From Ignavibacteria bacterium (GTDB lineage Bacteria > Bacteroidota > Ignavibacteria > Tepidaquicellales > Tepidaquicellaceae): 64,000 nt of DNA. The stretch covers positions 186,001-250,000 of the forward strand of contig JADJYU010000012.1 of the NCBI GenBank assembly GCA_016719565.1. Reading direction: 5' to 3'. Both the position numbers and the translations under genes were made by a program. Under the pieces are notes generated by a model. It did no database searches, was not told where the DNA came from, and saw nothing but the letters and a program-made list of their open reading frames with translations. Positions 1-9,333 of this stretch are shown piece by piece (the first letter of the stretch is position 1; the number at the start of each line of letters is the position of its first letter).

Positions 1-770
1 TACTGAAGCAGTATGCTTGAGTGAAATACTCTGAAGACAGGACTCTGAGGAAATTCTGATATTAATTCTTCGGAAAATCTAAGAGCTGTCATATCAGCAT
101 CTTCCTTTTCCCTTAAAGAGAAAATTGATAAAAACACTTTTGAATCAATTTTAGTAAATTTACCTTTTTCCTTTGAGATATTTAAAAGTCTTACACCGTC
201 TTTAATATTTCCGTCAAATCCAATAATAGACAAAAGCCAGCTGAACTTTTCCGGTACAAAACCCAGCGCTACTTTATATAAACCGAGCCCCATGTATGCA
301 TCATAGTAATCAGGATTTTTATCAATAAGTGCAGTGAGAATTCTGTAACCGTCATTTCCGTTGGAAGCAGCTTTCAGAAGACTTTTATTCAGACTGAGCA
401 TTAAAAGGGAAACATAACTGTGAGTCAGTCCTTTATAATATATTGCGTCTATGTCATTTTCATTTTTGTCAATTTTATCTTCAGCTTTCTGAATAACTTT
501 TTCTGACAGATCGATATATTTGTTGTATAAATTTTCATCTCTGGAAGGAAGCGCTTTATAAAAATATATCAGAGATTCGTAAAAATATCCTTTTAAATCG
601 TCAGGGTTGGCTTTCTGAATAGATTTAAATAATGATTCCGCTTCGTCAAATTTTAAATTGTATATAAGGTTAAGCCCTTCGAGGATCTGAGAGTCAGCCT
701 GCGCATCGGCTTTTACGGGAGCACTCAATAAAAATAAAAAACTAAGTATTGTATAAAAATATTTTGTCAT
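1..770 (-). CDS. Secreted TPR-type protein (partial, C-terminus outside window)
   Basis: Reading the minus strand from an ATG at 768-770 gives an open frame to the window edge, so the C-terminus is missing. The first 22 or so residues form a clear signal peptide (Lys near the start, a Phe/Leu-rich core, then a small-residue cleavage region ending KADAQA). The mature part has helix-pair spacing typical of tetratricopeptide repeats, for example a LKFDEAESLFKSIQK segment near residue 40, so it is probably a periplasmic or outer-membrane scaffold protein. The exact family is not recognised. It diverges from the gene at 991; the 220 bases between are A+T-rich and must hold both promoters. Confidence 0.75.
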   Translation of the reverse strand, partial: MTKYFYTILSFLFLLSAPVKADAQADSQILEGLNLIYNLKFDEAESLFKSIQKANPDDLKGYFYESLIYFYKALPSRDENLYNKYIDLSEKVIQKAEDKIDKNENDIDAIYYKGLTHSYVSLLMLSLNKSLLKAASNGNDGYRILTALIDKNPDYYDAYMGLGLYKVALGFVPEKFSWLLSIIGFDGNIKDGVRLLNISKEKGKFTKIDSKVFLSIFSLREKEDADMTALRFSEELISEFPQSPVFRVFHSSILLQ

Positions 771-990
771 CGTGTATTTGTTTTTAAAGACTAACTTTAT
801 AACTTTTGAACTTGTTCCTGTGTCTGAAATATTAATTTTACTTTCCAGTGTAAATATAATTAGGAATTAGTAAATAAATTTTTTTGTATAACCGTCATTT
901 TCATCAGAAATAAAACAGTATTTATAAATTTTATCTTTATTTTGGATATATGTGTTTTTATATTTGTACATTCTGTAAATAAATACAAAT

Positions 991-1290
991 ATGCCTAAAA
1001 TAATTTTTGAAATAAATTACAACATTTATCCTGATAAAAGGAATGAATACTTAAAAACCATTAGTGAGATCAAAAGTAACATTAACGGATCTATAAATAA
1101 TTATTACTCTGTCTTCGAAAGTAAAAAAAATCCTAATAATTTCACTGAAATATTTCATTGTGAAAATGAAGATGAAATTGATTCCATTGAAGATAATCAA
1201 AGTGATGAAACTAAAGAACTAATACAGAAGTTGTTTGAAGAATATATCACGGATAAGAAAGTGATTTATTCTACAAAGTATGAAGTTTAA
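991..1290 (+). CDS. Small protein, possibly a dimeric alpha/beta-barrel (ABM-like) fold
   Basis: A 99-residue cytoplasmic protein without signal peptide or membrane segment. It begins with a beta-strand pattern (KIIFEINYNI), has a helix with acidic and lysine residues, a central strand, and ends with a strand after a helix. This order resembles the antibiotic-biosynthesis-monooxygenase-like dimeric barrel proteins, but no catalytic residue can be named and the assignment is an inference from pattern only. It stands alone, 73 bases before the large HD phosphodiesterase gene. Function unknown. Confidence 0.55.
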   Translation: MPKIIFEINYNIYPDKRNEYLKTISEIKSNINGSINNYYSVFESKKNPNNFTEIFHCENEDEIDSIEDNQSDETKELIQKLFEEYITDKKVIYSTKYEV

Positions 1291-1363
1291 TTATCAGGTT
1301 TTATTTAGATATATTTGCAGAGAGTAGTCATAAAACTACTCTTTTCTTTTTGTGTGTTAAATT

Positions 1364-3637
1364 ATGGATCTCAGCAATTTTAAAAATATCGGAAACTTAT
1401 TCGAAAAAATCAAAAACATTGATTACAAAAAGAGTAATCTGGTCAAACTGTCAGTACTTATCATTACAGTAACAGCGCTTTATGTAATGATTCCAAGCTA
1501 TAAGAATATTGAGTCAAAATACGAGGTCGGCGCAATCTGGTCTTCGGAAGATCTTATAGCTCCATTCTCATTCCCGGTTTATAAAGATGAGTCAGAGTAT
1601 GAGCAGGAAAAAAAAGATGTCATCAGAAATATTGCAATGGTCTTTGATAAGGTTAATAACAATAATAATAAACTCTCCGACAGTCTCGATTATCTGAAAT
1701 ATCAGTTTCAGAATATTTTCAGAAAAGCTGATGAACTTGTAAATAACAAAGACGGGTATGTTAATTCTGAAATACTTGATCCGGACAAACAGGATCTGAG
1801 AATCGATTTTACTTTTCCGGAATGGGAAAAACTTTATTCGCTGCACAGTAATGAGAATCCTGATAATAATTTAACGTTCAATGAATTTTATAATTATCTT
1901 ACTAATGAAATTCTGAATAATGCTGATAAGGATATAATTAATATCGATAAGAATAAAATTACATCAAAGAGAATCACGGTTCAGCTGAAGGATGAAAAAT
2001 TACAGGAGCTTTCTGAATTGGATAAAATAATTGATAAGAATGAACTCCTGAATGATTATGAAAATAAATTCCGGACCCGGTTTGTAGATTCGCTACTTGT
2101 ATCTTCTGCTGTTAAGATCAGCGGAAAGCTTACTCCGGAAAATCTTTTATATAATAATGTTCTTACTGAAAAAGAGACGCAGAGCAGAATTGAACAGATC
2201 CCAAAAACTATAGGTATCGTTAAGGAAAATGAAAGAATAATCAGCAAGCATGATCCTGTCAACAGATATACAAAAATGAAACTTGATTCATACAAAAAAG
2301 TCAGGCTTGAAAAGATCGGAATGCAGGATGTGATACTGCAGTATGTCGGTAAATTATTTACAGTATTTATTCTTTTGCTTATTCTGATATTTTTTCTTTA
2401 TTACATTAGAAAGGAAGTATTCAAAGATAATTTCAAACTGATGATCATATCTTCCATGATTCTTATCGTGGGATTTATTGCTTTTCTGAGTATGAATATT
2501 GATCTTAAACTTCCGATAGAGCTGCTGATCTTCGTTCCGGTTGCTTCTATATTACTTACCATAATTTTCGACTCAAGGCTTTCATTTTACACAGTAACTA
2601 TAATCTGTTTTCTGGTGGCAGCAATAAGGGGAGGGGATTATTCAATTGCATTCATTTCATTCTGCGGGTCAGTTCTGGCAATTTTCAGTGAAAGAGATAT
2701 TAAAAACAGATCACAGATATTCCGGTCATTCCTTTTCATTCTGATCGGATATACTTTTTCAATACTTGCTATTAATCTTATAAGGATTGAAGATTATCAG
2801 AAACTGTGGGTAAAGCTCATGTTCGGAGGAATAAACGCCGTAATGTCTCCGGTGATCGCTTACGGACTTCTTATTTTCTATGAAAAGGTTTTCAAAATTA
2901 CTACTGATCTTACATTGCTTGAGCTTTCGGATTTCAATCATCCTTTACTGAAAGAGCTGTCATCCAAAGCGCCCGGTACTTTTCATCACAGTATTATCAT
3001 GGGAAATTTATCTGAAGCTGCGGCTGAAGCAATCGGCGCTAACCAGATCCTCGCAAGGGTAGGATGTTATTATCATGATATCGGAAAGATAAGCAAGCCA
3101 ATGTATTTTATTGAAAATCAGCTTGATGAGAATAATAAACATAATGAACTGAACCCGAATGTCAGCACGAAAATTATTATTGCTCATGTTAAAGACGGAA
3201 TTGATCTTGCAACAAAATACAAACTCCCTCAGGAGATAATTGATTTTATACCGATGCATCACGGCACTACGCTTGTCTCTTACTTTTATGATAAAGCGAA
3301 AAATTCATCCAAAGAGGAAATATCGGATCACATATACAGATATCCCGGTCCCAAACCTCAGACCAAAGAAACCGGTATCGTAATGCTTGCAGATTCTATA
3401 GAGGCATCTACAAGAGCGATCGAAGATCCCACACCGCAGAAACTCGAAAGCAAGATCCGGGAAGTTATAAGAAGCAGGTTCATGGAAGGTGAGTTTGATG
3501 AATGTGATCTTACTCTGAGAGATCTGACACGGATAAAAGACAGTTTTATGAAAGTACTGATCGGCATTCATCATCACAGAATTAAATATCCGGATTCAAA
3601 CCAGCTTGAGCTTGTTTCAAACTCCGCCAAAAAATAA
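1364..3637 (+). CDS. pgpH: 7TM-HD family phosphodiesterase (PgpH/YqfF type)
   Basis: This 757-residue membrane protein has the full PgpH layout. One membrane segment (about 28-46) is followed by a large extracellular 7TMR-HDED region (about 47-325), a block of seven hydrophobic segments (about 327-508) and a cytoplasmic HD domain. The metal-binding set is visible: His541/542 (TFHHS), His571-Asp572 (YYHDIGK), His608, His632-633 (MHHG) and Asp677 (LADS). Characterised family members hydrolyse cyclic di-AMP, so the likely role is c-di-AMP turnover linked to envelope or osmotic state. That substrate is inferred from family. The stop lies 5 bases before the recombinase gene, so the two are probably co-transcribed. 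Confidence 0.9.
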   Translation: MDLSNFKNIGNLFEKIKNIDYKKSNLVKLSVLIITVTALYVMIPSYKNIESKYEVGAIWSSEDLIAPFSFPVYKDESEYEQEKKDVIRNIAMVFDKVNNNNNKLSDSLDYLKYQFQNIFRKADELVNNKDGYVNSEILDPDKQDLRIDFTFPEWEKLYSLHSNENPDNNLTFNEFYNYLTNEILNNADKDIINIDKNKITSKRITVQLKDEKLQELSELDKIIDKNELLNDYENKFRTRFVDSLLVSSAVKISGKLTPENLLYNNVLTEKETQSRIEQIPKTIGIVKENERIISKHDPVNRYTKMKLDSYKKVRLEKIGMQDVILQYVGKLFTVFILLLILIFFLYYIRKEVFKDNFKLMIISSMILIVGFIAFLSMNIDLKLPIELLIFVPVASILLTIIFDSRLSFYTVTIICFLVAAIRGGDYSIAFISFCGSVLAIFSERDIKNRSQIFRSFLFILIGYTFSILAINLIRIEDYQKLWVKLMFGGINAVMSPVIAYGLLIFYEKVFKITTDLTLLELSDFNHPLLKELSSKAPGTFHHSIIMGNLSEAAAEAIGANQILARVGCYYHDIGKISKPMYFIENQLDENNKHNELNPNVSTKIIIAHVKDGIDLATKYKLPQEIIDFIPMHHGTTLVSYFYDKAKNSSKEEISDHIYRYPGPKPQTKETGIVMLADSIEASTRAIEDPTPQKLESKIREVIRSRFMEGEFDECDLTLRDLTRIKDSFMKVLIGIHHHRIKYPDSNQLELVSNSAKK

Positions 3638-3642
3638 TATTT

Positions 3643-4563
3643 ATGACAGGTGATCTTGAATTTCATAAACAGCTGTTTCTCAATTTTCTGATCGTAGAAA
3701 AATCCCTTTCCGAAAACACTATATTTTCATACAAAAAGGATTTGGAAAGATTTATTGATTATCTGAAAGATGTGAAGAAAATTTTCCAGGTTAATGAAGT
3801 AAATGAAAATACCATTAATCAGTTTCTTTTACACTTAAGATCAAAAATCAGTAAAGACGGAAAAAATTATTCAGATAAATCAATCGCCAGATTCATTTCC
3901 TCGCTCAAATCATTTTTTAAATATCTTGAATCGGAGAATGTGGTTTCGGTAAATCCAATTGCCGATCTTGAAACTCCTAAAACCTCAAGAAATTTACCGG
4001 AAGTATTAACTATAGAAGAAACTGAACTTCTGCTTTCAAAACCTGATATAAATAACAAACTTGAACTGCGTGATAAAGCTTTACTTGAAACTATGTATGC
4101 GAGCGGACTGAGAGTAAGTGAAGCCTCAAATCTGGAATCAGGTAATATATTTTTTGATGAAGGATATCTGAGAGTTCTGGGTAAAGGTTCAAAGGAAAGG
4201 ATCGTACCGGTCGGGAATGTAGCGCTGAAATTTATTATTAAGTATATTAATGAAAGCAGGCCATTGCTGCAGAATAGTAAATCAGGCAATGTGCTGTTTT
4301 TGAATTTCAGAGGCGGTAAGTTGTCCCGAATGGGAATACTGAATATTCTAAACAAATATGTTAACCTGGCAGGAATAAAAAAAAATGTACATCCCCATAC
4401 CCTGAGACATTCTTTTGCCACTCATCTTTTAAAAGGCGGCGCAGATATTAGGATCATTCAGGAAATGCTCGGACATTCGGATATTTCCACTACCCAGATC
4501 TACACGCATATCGACAGGGATTATCTTATTGAAGTTCATAAAAGTTTTCATCCAAGAGCATAA
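3643..4563 (+). CDS. xerD: Tyrosine site-specific recombinase, XerC/XerD type
   Basis: A 306-residue protein of the usual XerC/D length. The N-terminal SAM-like DNA-binding domain covers about residues 5-95 and the catalytic domain about 115-300. All catalytic residues are present: Arg157 (ASGLRVSE), Lys181 (LGKGSKER), His252-x-x-Arg255 (HTLRHSF), His278 (LGHSD) and nucleophile Tyr287 (TQIYTHI). Its role is probably resolution of chromosome dimers at a dif-like site at cell division. Whether it is XerC or XerD cannot be settled from this window, since the partner gene is absent. No integron or phage genes lie nearby, which favours the housekeeping role. Confidence 0.88.
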   Translation: MTGDLEFHKQLFLNFLIVEKSLSENTIFSYKKDLERFIDYLKDVKKIFQVNEVNENTINQFLLHLRSKISKDGKNYSDKSIARFISSLKSFFKYLESENVVSVNPIADLETPKTSRNLPEVLTIEETELLLSKPDINNKLELRDKALLETMYASGLRVSEASNLESGNIFFDEGYLRVLGKGSKERIVPVGNVALKFIIKYINESRPLLQNSKSGNVLFLNFRGGKLSRMGILNILNKYVNLAGIKKNVHPHTLRHSFATHLLKGGADIRIIQEMLGHSDISTTQIYTHIDRDYLIEVHKSFHPRA

Positions 4564-4600
4564 CAGAACCTGACAATAGCCTGAACGAATTATTGTTAAA

Positions 4601-4631
4601 TTGAATAAATGTCTTATAATTCGTATATTTA
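4601..4631 (+). promoter_or_regulatory. Possible Bacteroidota-type promoter
   Basis: TTG at 4601-4603, a 20-base spacer, then TATATTTA at 4624-4631. This resembles the Bacteroidota vegetative pattern TTTG-N19-21-TAnnTTTG, with the last base different. It lies 40 bases before the start codon of the TPR lipoprotein gene, behind a gene that ends at 4563. Inference from pattern only. Confidence 0.35.
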
Positions 4632-4670
4632 CCGCAGTCAAAATTAAAAACACTCAGGAGAAATTCAATA

Positions 4671-5612
4671 ATGAAATTAAATAAATTATTTTTATTAGTA
4701 TTACCGGTCATTTTTTTATCAGCAATTGCATTTTACTTTCAGGGCTGTTCATCAGCTCAGTCAACCACCGGTAAACTTGCATTTGTGCAGCAGGATTATG
4801 TTAAAGCAGAATCTGAATTAAAAAAAGGATTAGCTATTGATCAAAACGATGACGAGGGCTGGTATATGCTTGGCTATTCACAGGTCGAGCTCGGAAAATA
4901 TGAGGAAGCTCAGAAATCATTTCAAAAAAGTCTTTCAATTTCAAAAAATTTCAGTGAGAGTCTCCGGAGATATTGGGCAGAAAAATTTAATGCAGGGGCA
5001 AGAGATTTTCAATCCGGCATTGAAGCGGAAGAAAAAAAGAATATGGATGCAGCTAAAACCTATTACAATAACGCTTTAAAAAGTTTTGAAGCATCTTCAG
5101 TAATTTTTCCCGACAGTCTGAAATCTTATTCAGCAATGGGCGAGACTTATCTTGCTCTCGGTAACAGTGAAAAAGCTCTGGTAATTTTCAATGATATAGC
5201 TTCAAAATCAACCAACAAGGTAGATGCAGAAAGAGTAGCAAAAATACTATTTGAATCCGGTCTGGGAATGATGTCTACGAACAATTTTAAAGCAGCAAGC
5301 GAAATGTTTAAGAAGATCATGGCTATAAATAATCTTCCGAAAGATGATGAGTATTATGAAACTTCAGCATATAATAACGGACTGGCACTCGCTAAATTGG
5401 GTGAAGAAAGCAGACTTAAAGACGAAGATGGTAATTATAAAGATTTATATAATGAAGCGCTTGTTTCTCTTGAACCATTAAAAATAAGTCTTAAAAAGAA
5501 AGAGCTGGAGAAACAGATCTATGAATTACTGATCTCTGTATATGCTAATCTCGGAAGAACTGATGATGCCCAGGATGCTTTGAATAAGAAGAACCAACTT
5601 GACGGTAAGTAA
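4671..5612 (+). CDS. TPR-repeat lipoprotein
   Basis: This 313-residue protein starts with a lipoprotein signal peptide: charged N-terminus, hydrophobic core, and a lipobox-like FYFQGC with the acylated cysteine at about residue 26. The mature chain is made of tetratricopeptide repeats, for example near residues 50-85 (AESELKKGLAI, then DDEGWYMLGYSQVELGKYEE) and again through the C-terminal half. It is probably anchored in the envelope and acts as a protein-binding scaffold. A Shine-Dalgarno-like AGGAG sits about 10 bases ahead of the ATG. It leads a likely operon with sppA (9 bases downstream) and HU. Confidence 0.82.
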   Translation: MKLNKLFLLVLPVIFLSAIAFYFQGCSSAQSTTGKLAFVQQDYVKAESELKKGLAIDQNDDEGWYMLGYSQVELGKYEEAQKSFQKSLSISKNFSESLRRYWAEKFNAGARDFQSGIEAEEKKNMDAAKTYYNNALKSFEASSVIFPDSLKSYSAMGETYLALGNSEKALVIFNDIASKSTNKVDAERVAKILFESGLGMMSTNNFKAASEMFKKIMAINNLPKDDEYYETSAYNNGLALAKLGEESRLKDEDGNYKDLYNEALVSLEPLKISLKKKELEKQIYELLISVYANLGRTDDAQDALNKKNQLDGK

Positions 5613-5620
5613 TAAAACAA

Positions 5621-6574
5621 ATGGATAACGGAAATCAGCAGGCTGTAAAATCAAATTCGGGAAGATGGTTCTGGGGAATTTTTATTTCTCTGATCGTAAT
5701 AGCAATTATCTTTGTCGGGATTTCTTTTATCTATTTCACGAAAGCAATTACAGATACTGACGGTTCGCTTGAAATAAGCGGAAAAGGTAAAGGTAAGATC
5801 GCAGTTGTTGAACTGAACTTTACTATCTTTTCTTCAGAAGGAATTGTCAAACAGTTTAAAAAATATTCTGAGGATAAATCTATTAAGGCAATATTACTCA
5901 GGGTAAATACTCCCGGCGGCGGAGTCGCTGCTTCACAGGAGATTTACGAAATCATAAGGAAGACAAGAGACGGGGGAAAACCTGTCATTGTTTCAATTGC
6001 AAGTCTCGGAGCAAGCGGCGGTTATTATGCGGCCTGCGGGGGAAGTACAATTATAGCTGACGAAGGTTCGCTTGTAGGCAGTATTGGAGTGATCATTCAG
6101 CTAGTAAATTACAAAGAACTTGCCGATAAGATCGGCGTCAAATCAATGACTATTACCAGCGGAGAACTGAAAGACGCGGGTAATCCATTCAATGAATTTT
6201 CGGAAAAAGACAGAACATATTTTCAGGAAATAGTAGATGATACCTATCAGCAGTTTATAGAAGTAGTCGCAAGAGAAAGAAAAATTGACACAGCGAGATT
6301 AAAAGAATATGCGACCGGAAGGGTTTTCACCGGAAGACAGGCATTGAACATCGGCCTGATAGACTCAATAGGAACTTATGAAGACGCAATAAGGATTGCA
6401 GCAGGTATGGGTGGAATTGACGGAGAGCCGACTATTGTAAAAGAAAAAAACAAAACAACTCTGTTTGACAGAATACTTGATACTTTTTCAAATAATGAGT
6501 TGAGATCAATAAAAGAAGAAATAAAATCAGAATTTATAGATCAGCCGCTTTTACAATATAAATTTGTTTATTAA
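5621..6574 (+). CDS. sppA: Signal peptide peptidase SppA (short, 36 kDa-type)
   Basis: A 317-residue protein with one N-terminal membrane segment (about 16-40) and a single ClpP/crotonase-like S49 peptidase domain. The nucleophile is Ser132 in LGASGGYYAA and the general base is Lys184 in SGELKDAGNPF, the Ser/Lys dyad of SppA. The oxyanion-loop region (RVNTPGGGV, about 94-102) is also present. The enzyme degrades cleaved signal peptides in the membrane. The length fits the short SppA form rather than the duplicated E. coli form. It lies 8 bases after the TPR lipoprotein stop and 20 bases before the HU gene, which suggests one transcript. Confidence 0.92.
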   Translation: MDNGNQQAVKSNSGRWFWGIFISLIVIAIIFVGISFIYFTKAITDTDGSLEISGKGKGKIAVVELNFTIFSSEGIVKQFKKYSEDKSIKAILLRVNTPGGGVAASQEIYEIIRKTRDGGKPVIVSIASLGASGGYYAACGGSTIIADEGSLVGSIGVIIQLVNYKELADKIGVKSMTITSGELKDAGNPFNEFSEKDRTYFQEIVDDTYQQFIEVVARERKIDTARLKEYATGRVFTGRQALNIGLIDSIGTYEDAIRIAAGMGGIDGEPTIVKEKNKTTLFDRILDTFSNNELRSIKEEIKSEFIDQPLLQYKFVY

Positions 6575-6594
6575 CAGAAAATCAGGAGAAGGAA

Positions 6595-6885
6595 ATGACA
6601 AGATCTCAGATTGCTGCAGCAATCTCCGGCGCTACAGGTTTAAGTAAAAAAGAAACAGAAATTGTCGTTGAAGGTTTTATCAGCTGTGTGATTGATTCTT
6701 TGAAAAGGAATGAATCAGTAGAAATAAGGGGTTTCGGTACTTTTAAAAATAACATGAAACATCCGAGAGTCGCAAGAAATCCAAAGACAGGTGAAAAAAT
6801 TTCTCTTGGTAAAAGATTTATACCGATGTTTAAAGTATCAAAGGATTTTAAGAAAGCAGTTCAGGAAGCTATGACTGAACAGTAA
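6595..6885 (+). CDS. hup: HU family DNA-binding protein
   Basis: A 96-residue protein with the complete HU/IHF fold: two N-terminal helices, the GFGTF turn (about 47-51), and the DNA-embracing arm with the signature ARNPKTGE (about 60-67). It acts as a dimer that bends and compacts DNA. AGGAGAAGG lies just before the ATG and is a strong ribosome binding site, as expected for an abundant protein. HU and IHF subunits cannot be separated by eye in this phylum, so HU is the family-level call. Confidence 0.93.
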   Translation: MTRSQIAAAISGATGLSKKETEIVVEGFISCVIDSLKRNESVEIRGFGTFKNNMKHPRVARNPKTGEKISLGKRFIPMFKVSKDFKKAVQEAMTEQ

Positions 6886-6933
6886 ATGAAATTTAAATTA
6901 ATAATAAATATATAAGAAAGGAAAAAATTAATT

Positions 6934-7029
6934 ATGCCCTGCGGTAAAAAAAGAAAACGTCATAAAATGGCGACGCACAAAAGAAAGAAAAGACTCAGAA
7001 AGAACAGACATAAAAAGAAAATCAGGTAG
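6934..7029 (+). CDS. Tiny highly basic protein, AURKAIP1/COX24-domain type (ribosomal)
   Basis: Frame of 31 residues from ATG 6934 to TAG 7027-7029, preceded by AAGGAAAAAA. More than half of the residues are Lys or Arg, in a pattern KKRKRHKMATHKRKKRLRKN. I recognise this as the short AURKAIP1/COX24-domain protein annotated in many Bacteroidota genomes. The mitochondrial counterpart (mS38) and the mycobacterial bS22 protein are small-subunit ribosomal proteins, so a place on the 30S decoding region is likely. It follows HU by 48 bases and is followed at once by a strong terminator, which supports a real short gene. Confidence 0.8.
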   Translation: MPCGKKRKRHKMATHKRKKRLRKNRHKKKIR

Positions 7030-7040
7030 ACAGATTTTAA

Positions 7041-7070
7041 AGCCGTTATATTTTTATAACGGCTTTTTTT
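7041..7070. terminator. Rho-independent terminator (shared by convergent genes)
   Basis: A perfect 10-bp stem, AGCCGTTATA (7041-7050) with TATAACGGCT (7055-7064), a TTTT loop and a following T run to 7070. It ends the HU/small basic protein transcript on the plus strand. The gltX stop codon overlaps it from the other side. The A-rich bases before the stem give a weaker tail for minus-strand transcripts. Confidence 0.88.
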
Positions 7071-8517
7071 ATATACATCCGTTCAGAAATTTTATAACTT
7101 TTTCCTTTCCGAGAATCTCAACAATGGACGGAAGGTCCGGTCCGTTCTCGCTTCCGGTCAGCGCTAATCTTACAGGCTTAAACAGTAACTTCCCCTTAAT
7201 TCCTGTCACCTTCTGAACTTCACTTATTTTCTCCTTATAGATCTCAGCAGTCAAAGTCTCAGCATTTTCAAGCTGTCTGATCAGTTCTTTAAAAACCGTT
7301 ACAGATGTTTCAGCTTTTACTATTTCAAGCAAATTTATATCTTCCATTGTTACTTTTTCCTGCGTGAATATTTTTGTGTGCTCCGGAATTTCATCCAGTT
7401 TATTCAGATAAACTCTGATCGCGAGCAGAATATTTTTTGTATGATCAATATCCGAAACATCAACACCTGTCCCGTTAAAATAGGGGAGTGATAATTCCAG
7501 TAGTTTGTCAGGATCGTATTTTTTAATATAAGAATTATTCATCCAGTTCAGCTTGTCAACATTGAATACCGCTCCGGAAGACTGAACTTTTTCAAGTGAA
7601 AATTTTTCCGAAAGTTCTTCCATGGAGAAAAATTCATTTTCCTCACCTTCGCCGGGATTCCAGCCGAGCATTGCAATAAAATTAATCAGCGCTTCTTTCA
7701 GATATCCTTTTTTGAGATAATCCTCAACGGCTACATCTCCCTGTCTCTTGCTTAATTTTGTTTTGTCAGGATTAAGAATAAGCGGGACGTGAGCCATTGC
7801 AGGTATTTCCCAGCCGAGTGCTTTATAGATCAGTATATGTTTCGGAACCGAAGTGATCCACTCTTCACCTCTTATAATATGAGTGATCTCCATCAGATGG
7901 TCGTCGATAACATTCGCAAGATGATATGTAGGAAATCCGTCTGACTTAAGAAGTATCTGGTCATCTATAATATTCGTTTCGATCTTTATCACGCCTTTGA
8001 TCAGATCTTCAAATTTGACTTCTTCATTCTTCGGAACCTTAAGTCTTATGACATATGGAATCCCTTTTTCAAGATTTTCTTTAACTTCCTTTTCGCTCAG
8101 ATCCCTCGCTCTTCCGTCATACATTGTCTGCCTTCCTTCAAGCTGCTGTAACTTTCTCATTTCATCAAGCACCTCAGGAGTTTCAAATGCATAGTACGCA
8201 GCTTTCTTTTCGAGAAGCTCATCACAGTATTTTCTGTATATCGAAAGTCTTTCCGACTGATAGTAGGGACCTTTATCACCGCCCTGAGCCGGACCTTCGT
8301 CAAAATCTATTCCAAGTAAACCGAGTGACCGGATAAGATTTTCAACTGCGCCTTCCACTTTACGGGACTGATCCGTATCTTCGATCCTCAGAATATTTTT
8401 ACCTCCCGTATTTCGCGCATATAAAAAATTAAACAGCGCAGTACGCAGCGAACCAATATGGATATATCCTGTGGGTGACGGAGCAAACCTTACTCTTACG
8501 TTGTTGTTTTTTGTCAT
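7069..8517 (-). CDS. gltX: Glutamyl-tRNA synthetase
   Basis: A 482-residue class I aminoacyl-tRNA synthetase that charges tRNA-Glu in the cytoplasm. The HIGH-type signature is HIGS at residues 20-23 within PSPTGYIHIGSL, and the KMSKS-type loop is KLSKR at 254-258. The length and the C-terminal anticodon-binding helical domain (about 330-482) fit GltX. The CxC-type zinc-site cysteines found in some bacterial GltX are absent (only one Cys, near residue 98). Its start codon shares one base with the rsmI stop (TAATG), so translation of the two is probably coupled. Confidence 0.96.
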   Translation of the reverse strand: MTKNNNVRVRFAPSPTGYIHIGSLRTALFNFLYARNTGGKNILRIEDTDQSRKVEGAVENLIRSLGLLGIDFDEGPAQGGDKGPYYQSERLSIYRKYCDELLEKKAAYYAFETPEVLDEMRKLQQLEGRQTMYDGRARDLSEKEVKENLEKGIPYVIRLKVPKNEEVKFEDLIKGVIKIETNIIDDQILLKSDGFPTYHLANVIDDHLMEITHIIRGEEWITSVPKHILIYKALGWEIPAMAHVPLILNPDKTKLSKRQGDVAVEDYLKKGYLKEALINFIAMLGWNPGEGEENEFFSMEELSEKFSLEKVQSSGAVFNVDKLNWMNNSYIKKYDPDKLLELSLPYFNGTGVDVSDIDHTKNILLAIRVYLNKLDEIPEHTKIFTQEKVTMEDINLLEIVKAETSVTVFKELIRQLENAETLTAEIYKEKISEVQKVTGIKGKLLFKPVRLALTGSENGPDLPSIVEILGKEKVIKFLNGCI

Positions 8518-9242
8518 TAATTATTATTTACGATTATTACGAATTCACCTTTTGTTTTAAGCTGTTGCGTTAAAATGTATTTAACATTTCCCCGGACGAT
8601 CTGCTCGAATTTTTTTGTAAGTTCGCGGCAAAGAGCAATTTCCCTGTTGCCGAGATGCTGATGTATCTCATTTAATGTCTTATAAATTCTGAAAGGGGAT
8701 TCGAAAATTATCAGAGTCATTTTAATTCTGGAAAGCTGAATAAGCGCAGTCTGTCTGCCTTTCTTCTGCGGCAGAAATCCCTGGAAATAAAATTTATTAG
8801 CCGGCATTCCGGATAATACCAGTGCATGAATCAGCGAACTGCAGCCGGGCACAGAAAAGACATCAATATTTTCCTGAATACATTTTGACACCAGTAAATT
8901 TCCCGGATCGGAGATCCCCGGTGTACCGGCATCAGATACAAGCGCAATTGTTTTCCCTGAATTCAATTCCCTTATAAGCATATCGGATTTTTCCGATTCC
9001 ACATGAGAATAGTAACTGACAGTTTTATTTCTTATGCCGTACTGAGTCAGCAGAAAATTAGTATTTCTTGTGTCCTCGCAGGCGATCAGATCAGCTTTCT
9101 CTAAAACATTTATAGCTCTGAATGAAATGTCTTCAATATTTCCGATAGGTGTGGATACAATGTATAAAACTCCTTTCTTCAGTTCAGCGTTTGTAAATTT
9201 ATCCTTGTATCTGCTGAATGTAGCTGACAGTCTTTCGTTCAA
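8517..9242 (-). CDS. rsmI: 16S rRNA (cytidine1402-2'-O)-methyltransferase RsmI
   Basis: A 241-residue member of the tetrapyrrole-methylase-like fold. The family motifs are visible: VSTPIGNIEDISFRA near residue 30, EDTRNT near 57, the glycine-rich SDAGTPGISDPG near 103-114 that binds S-adenosylmethionine, and the late FESPFR region near 180. It methylates the ribose of C1402 in 16S rRNA. It is the upstream gene of a two-gene minus-strand unit with gltX and diverges from rlmB; the 91 bases between 9242 and 9334 must carry both promoters. Confidence 0.93.
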   Translation of the reverse strand: MNERLSATFSRYKDKFTNAELKKGVLYIVSTPIGNIEDISFRAINVLEKADLIACEDTRNTNFLLTQYGIRNKTVSYYSHVESEKSDMLIRELNSGKTIALVSDAGTPGISDPGNLLVSKCIQENIDVFSVPGCSSLIHALVLSGMPANKFYFQGFLPQKKGRQTALIQLSRIKMTLIIFESPFRIYKTLNEIHQHLGNREIALCRELTKKFEQIVRGNVKYILTQQLKTKGEFVIIVNNN

Positions 9243-9333
9243 ATAGTATGAAAATTATTTTACTGATATATTGATGAATATTATAATTATATTAAAATAC
9301 TTAATTCTAAATCCATATTAAATTTATATATAA

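Noticed and set aside
941..966. Promoter TTTG with TATATTTG before the gene at 991
   Set aside because: The second box fits TAnnTTTG, but the spacing of 14 bases to the upstream TTTG is too short for the Bacteroidota pattern.
3867..4421. Minus-strand frames opposite xerD, pgpH, mutS2 and other genes
   Set aside because: They are antisense shadows of strongly supported genes, without family features or ribosome binding sites.
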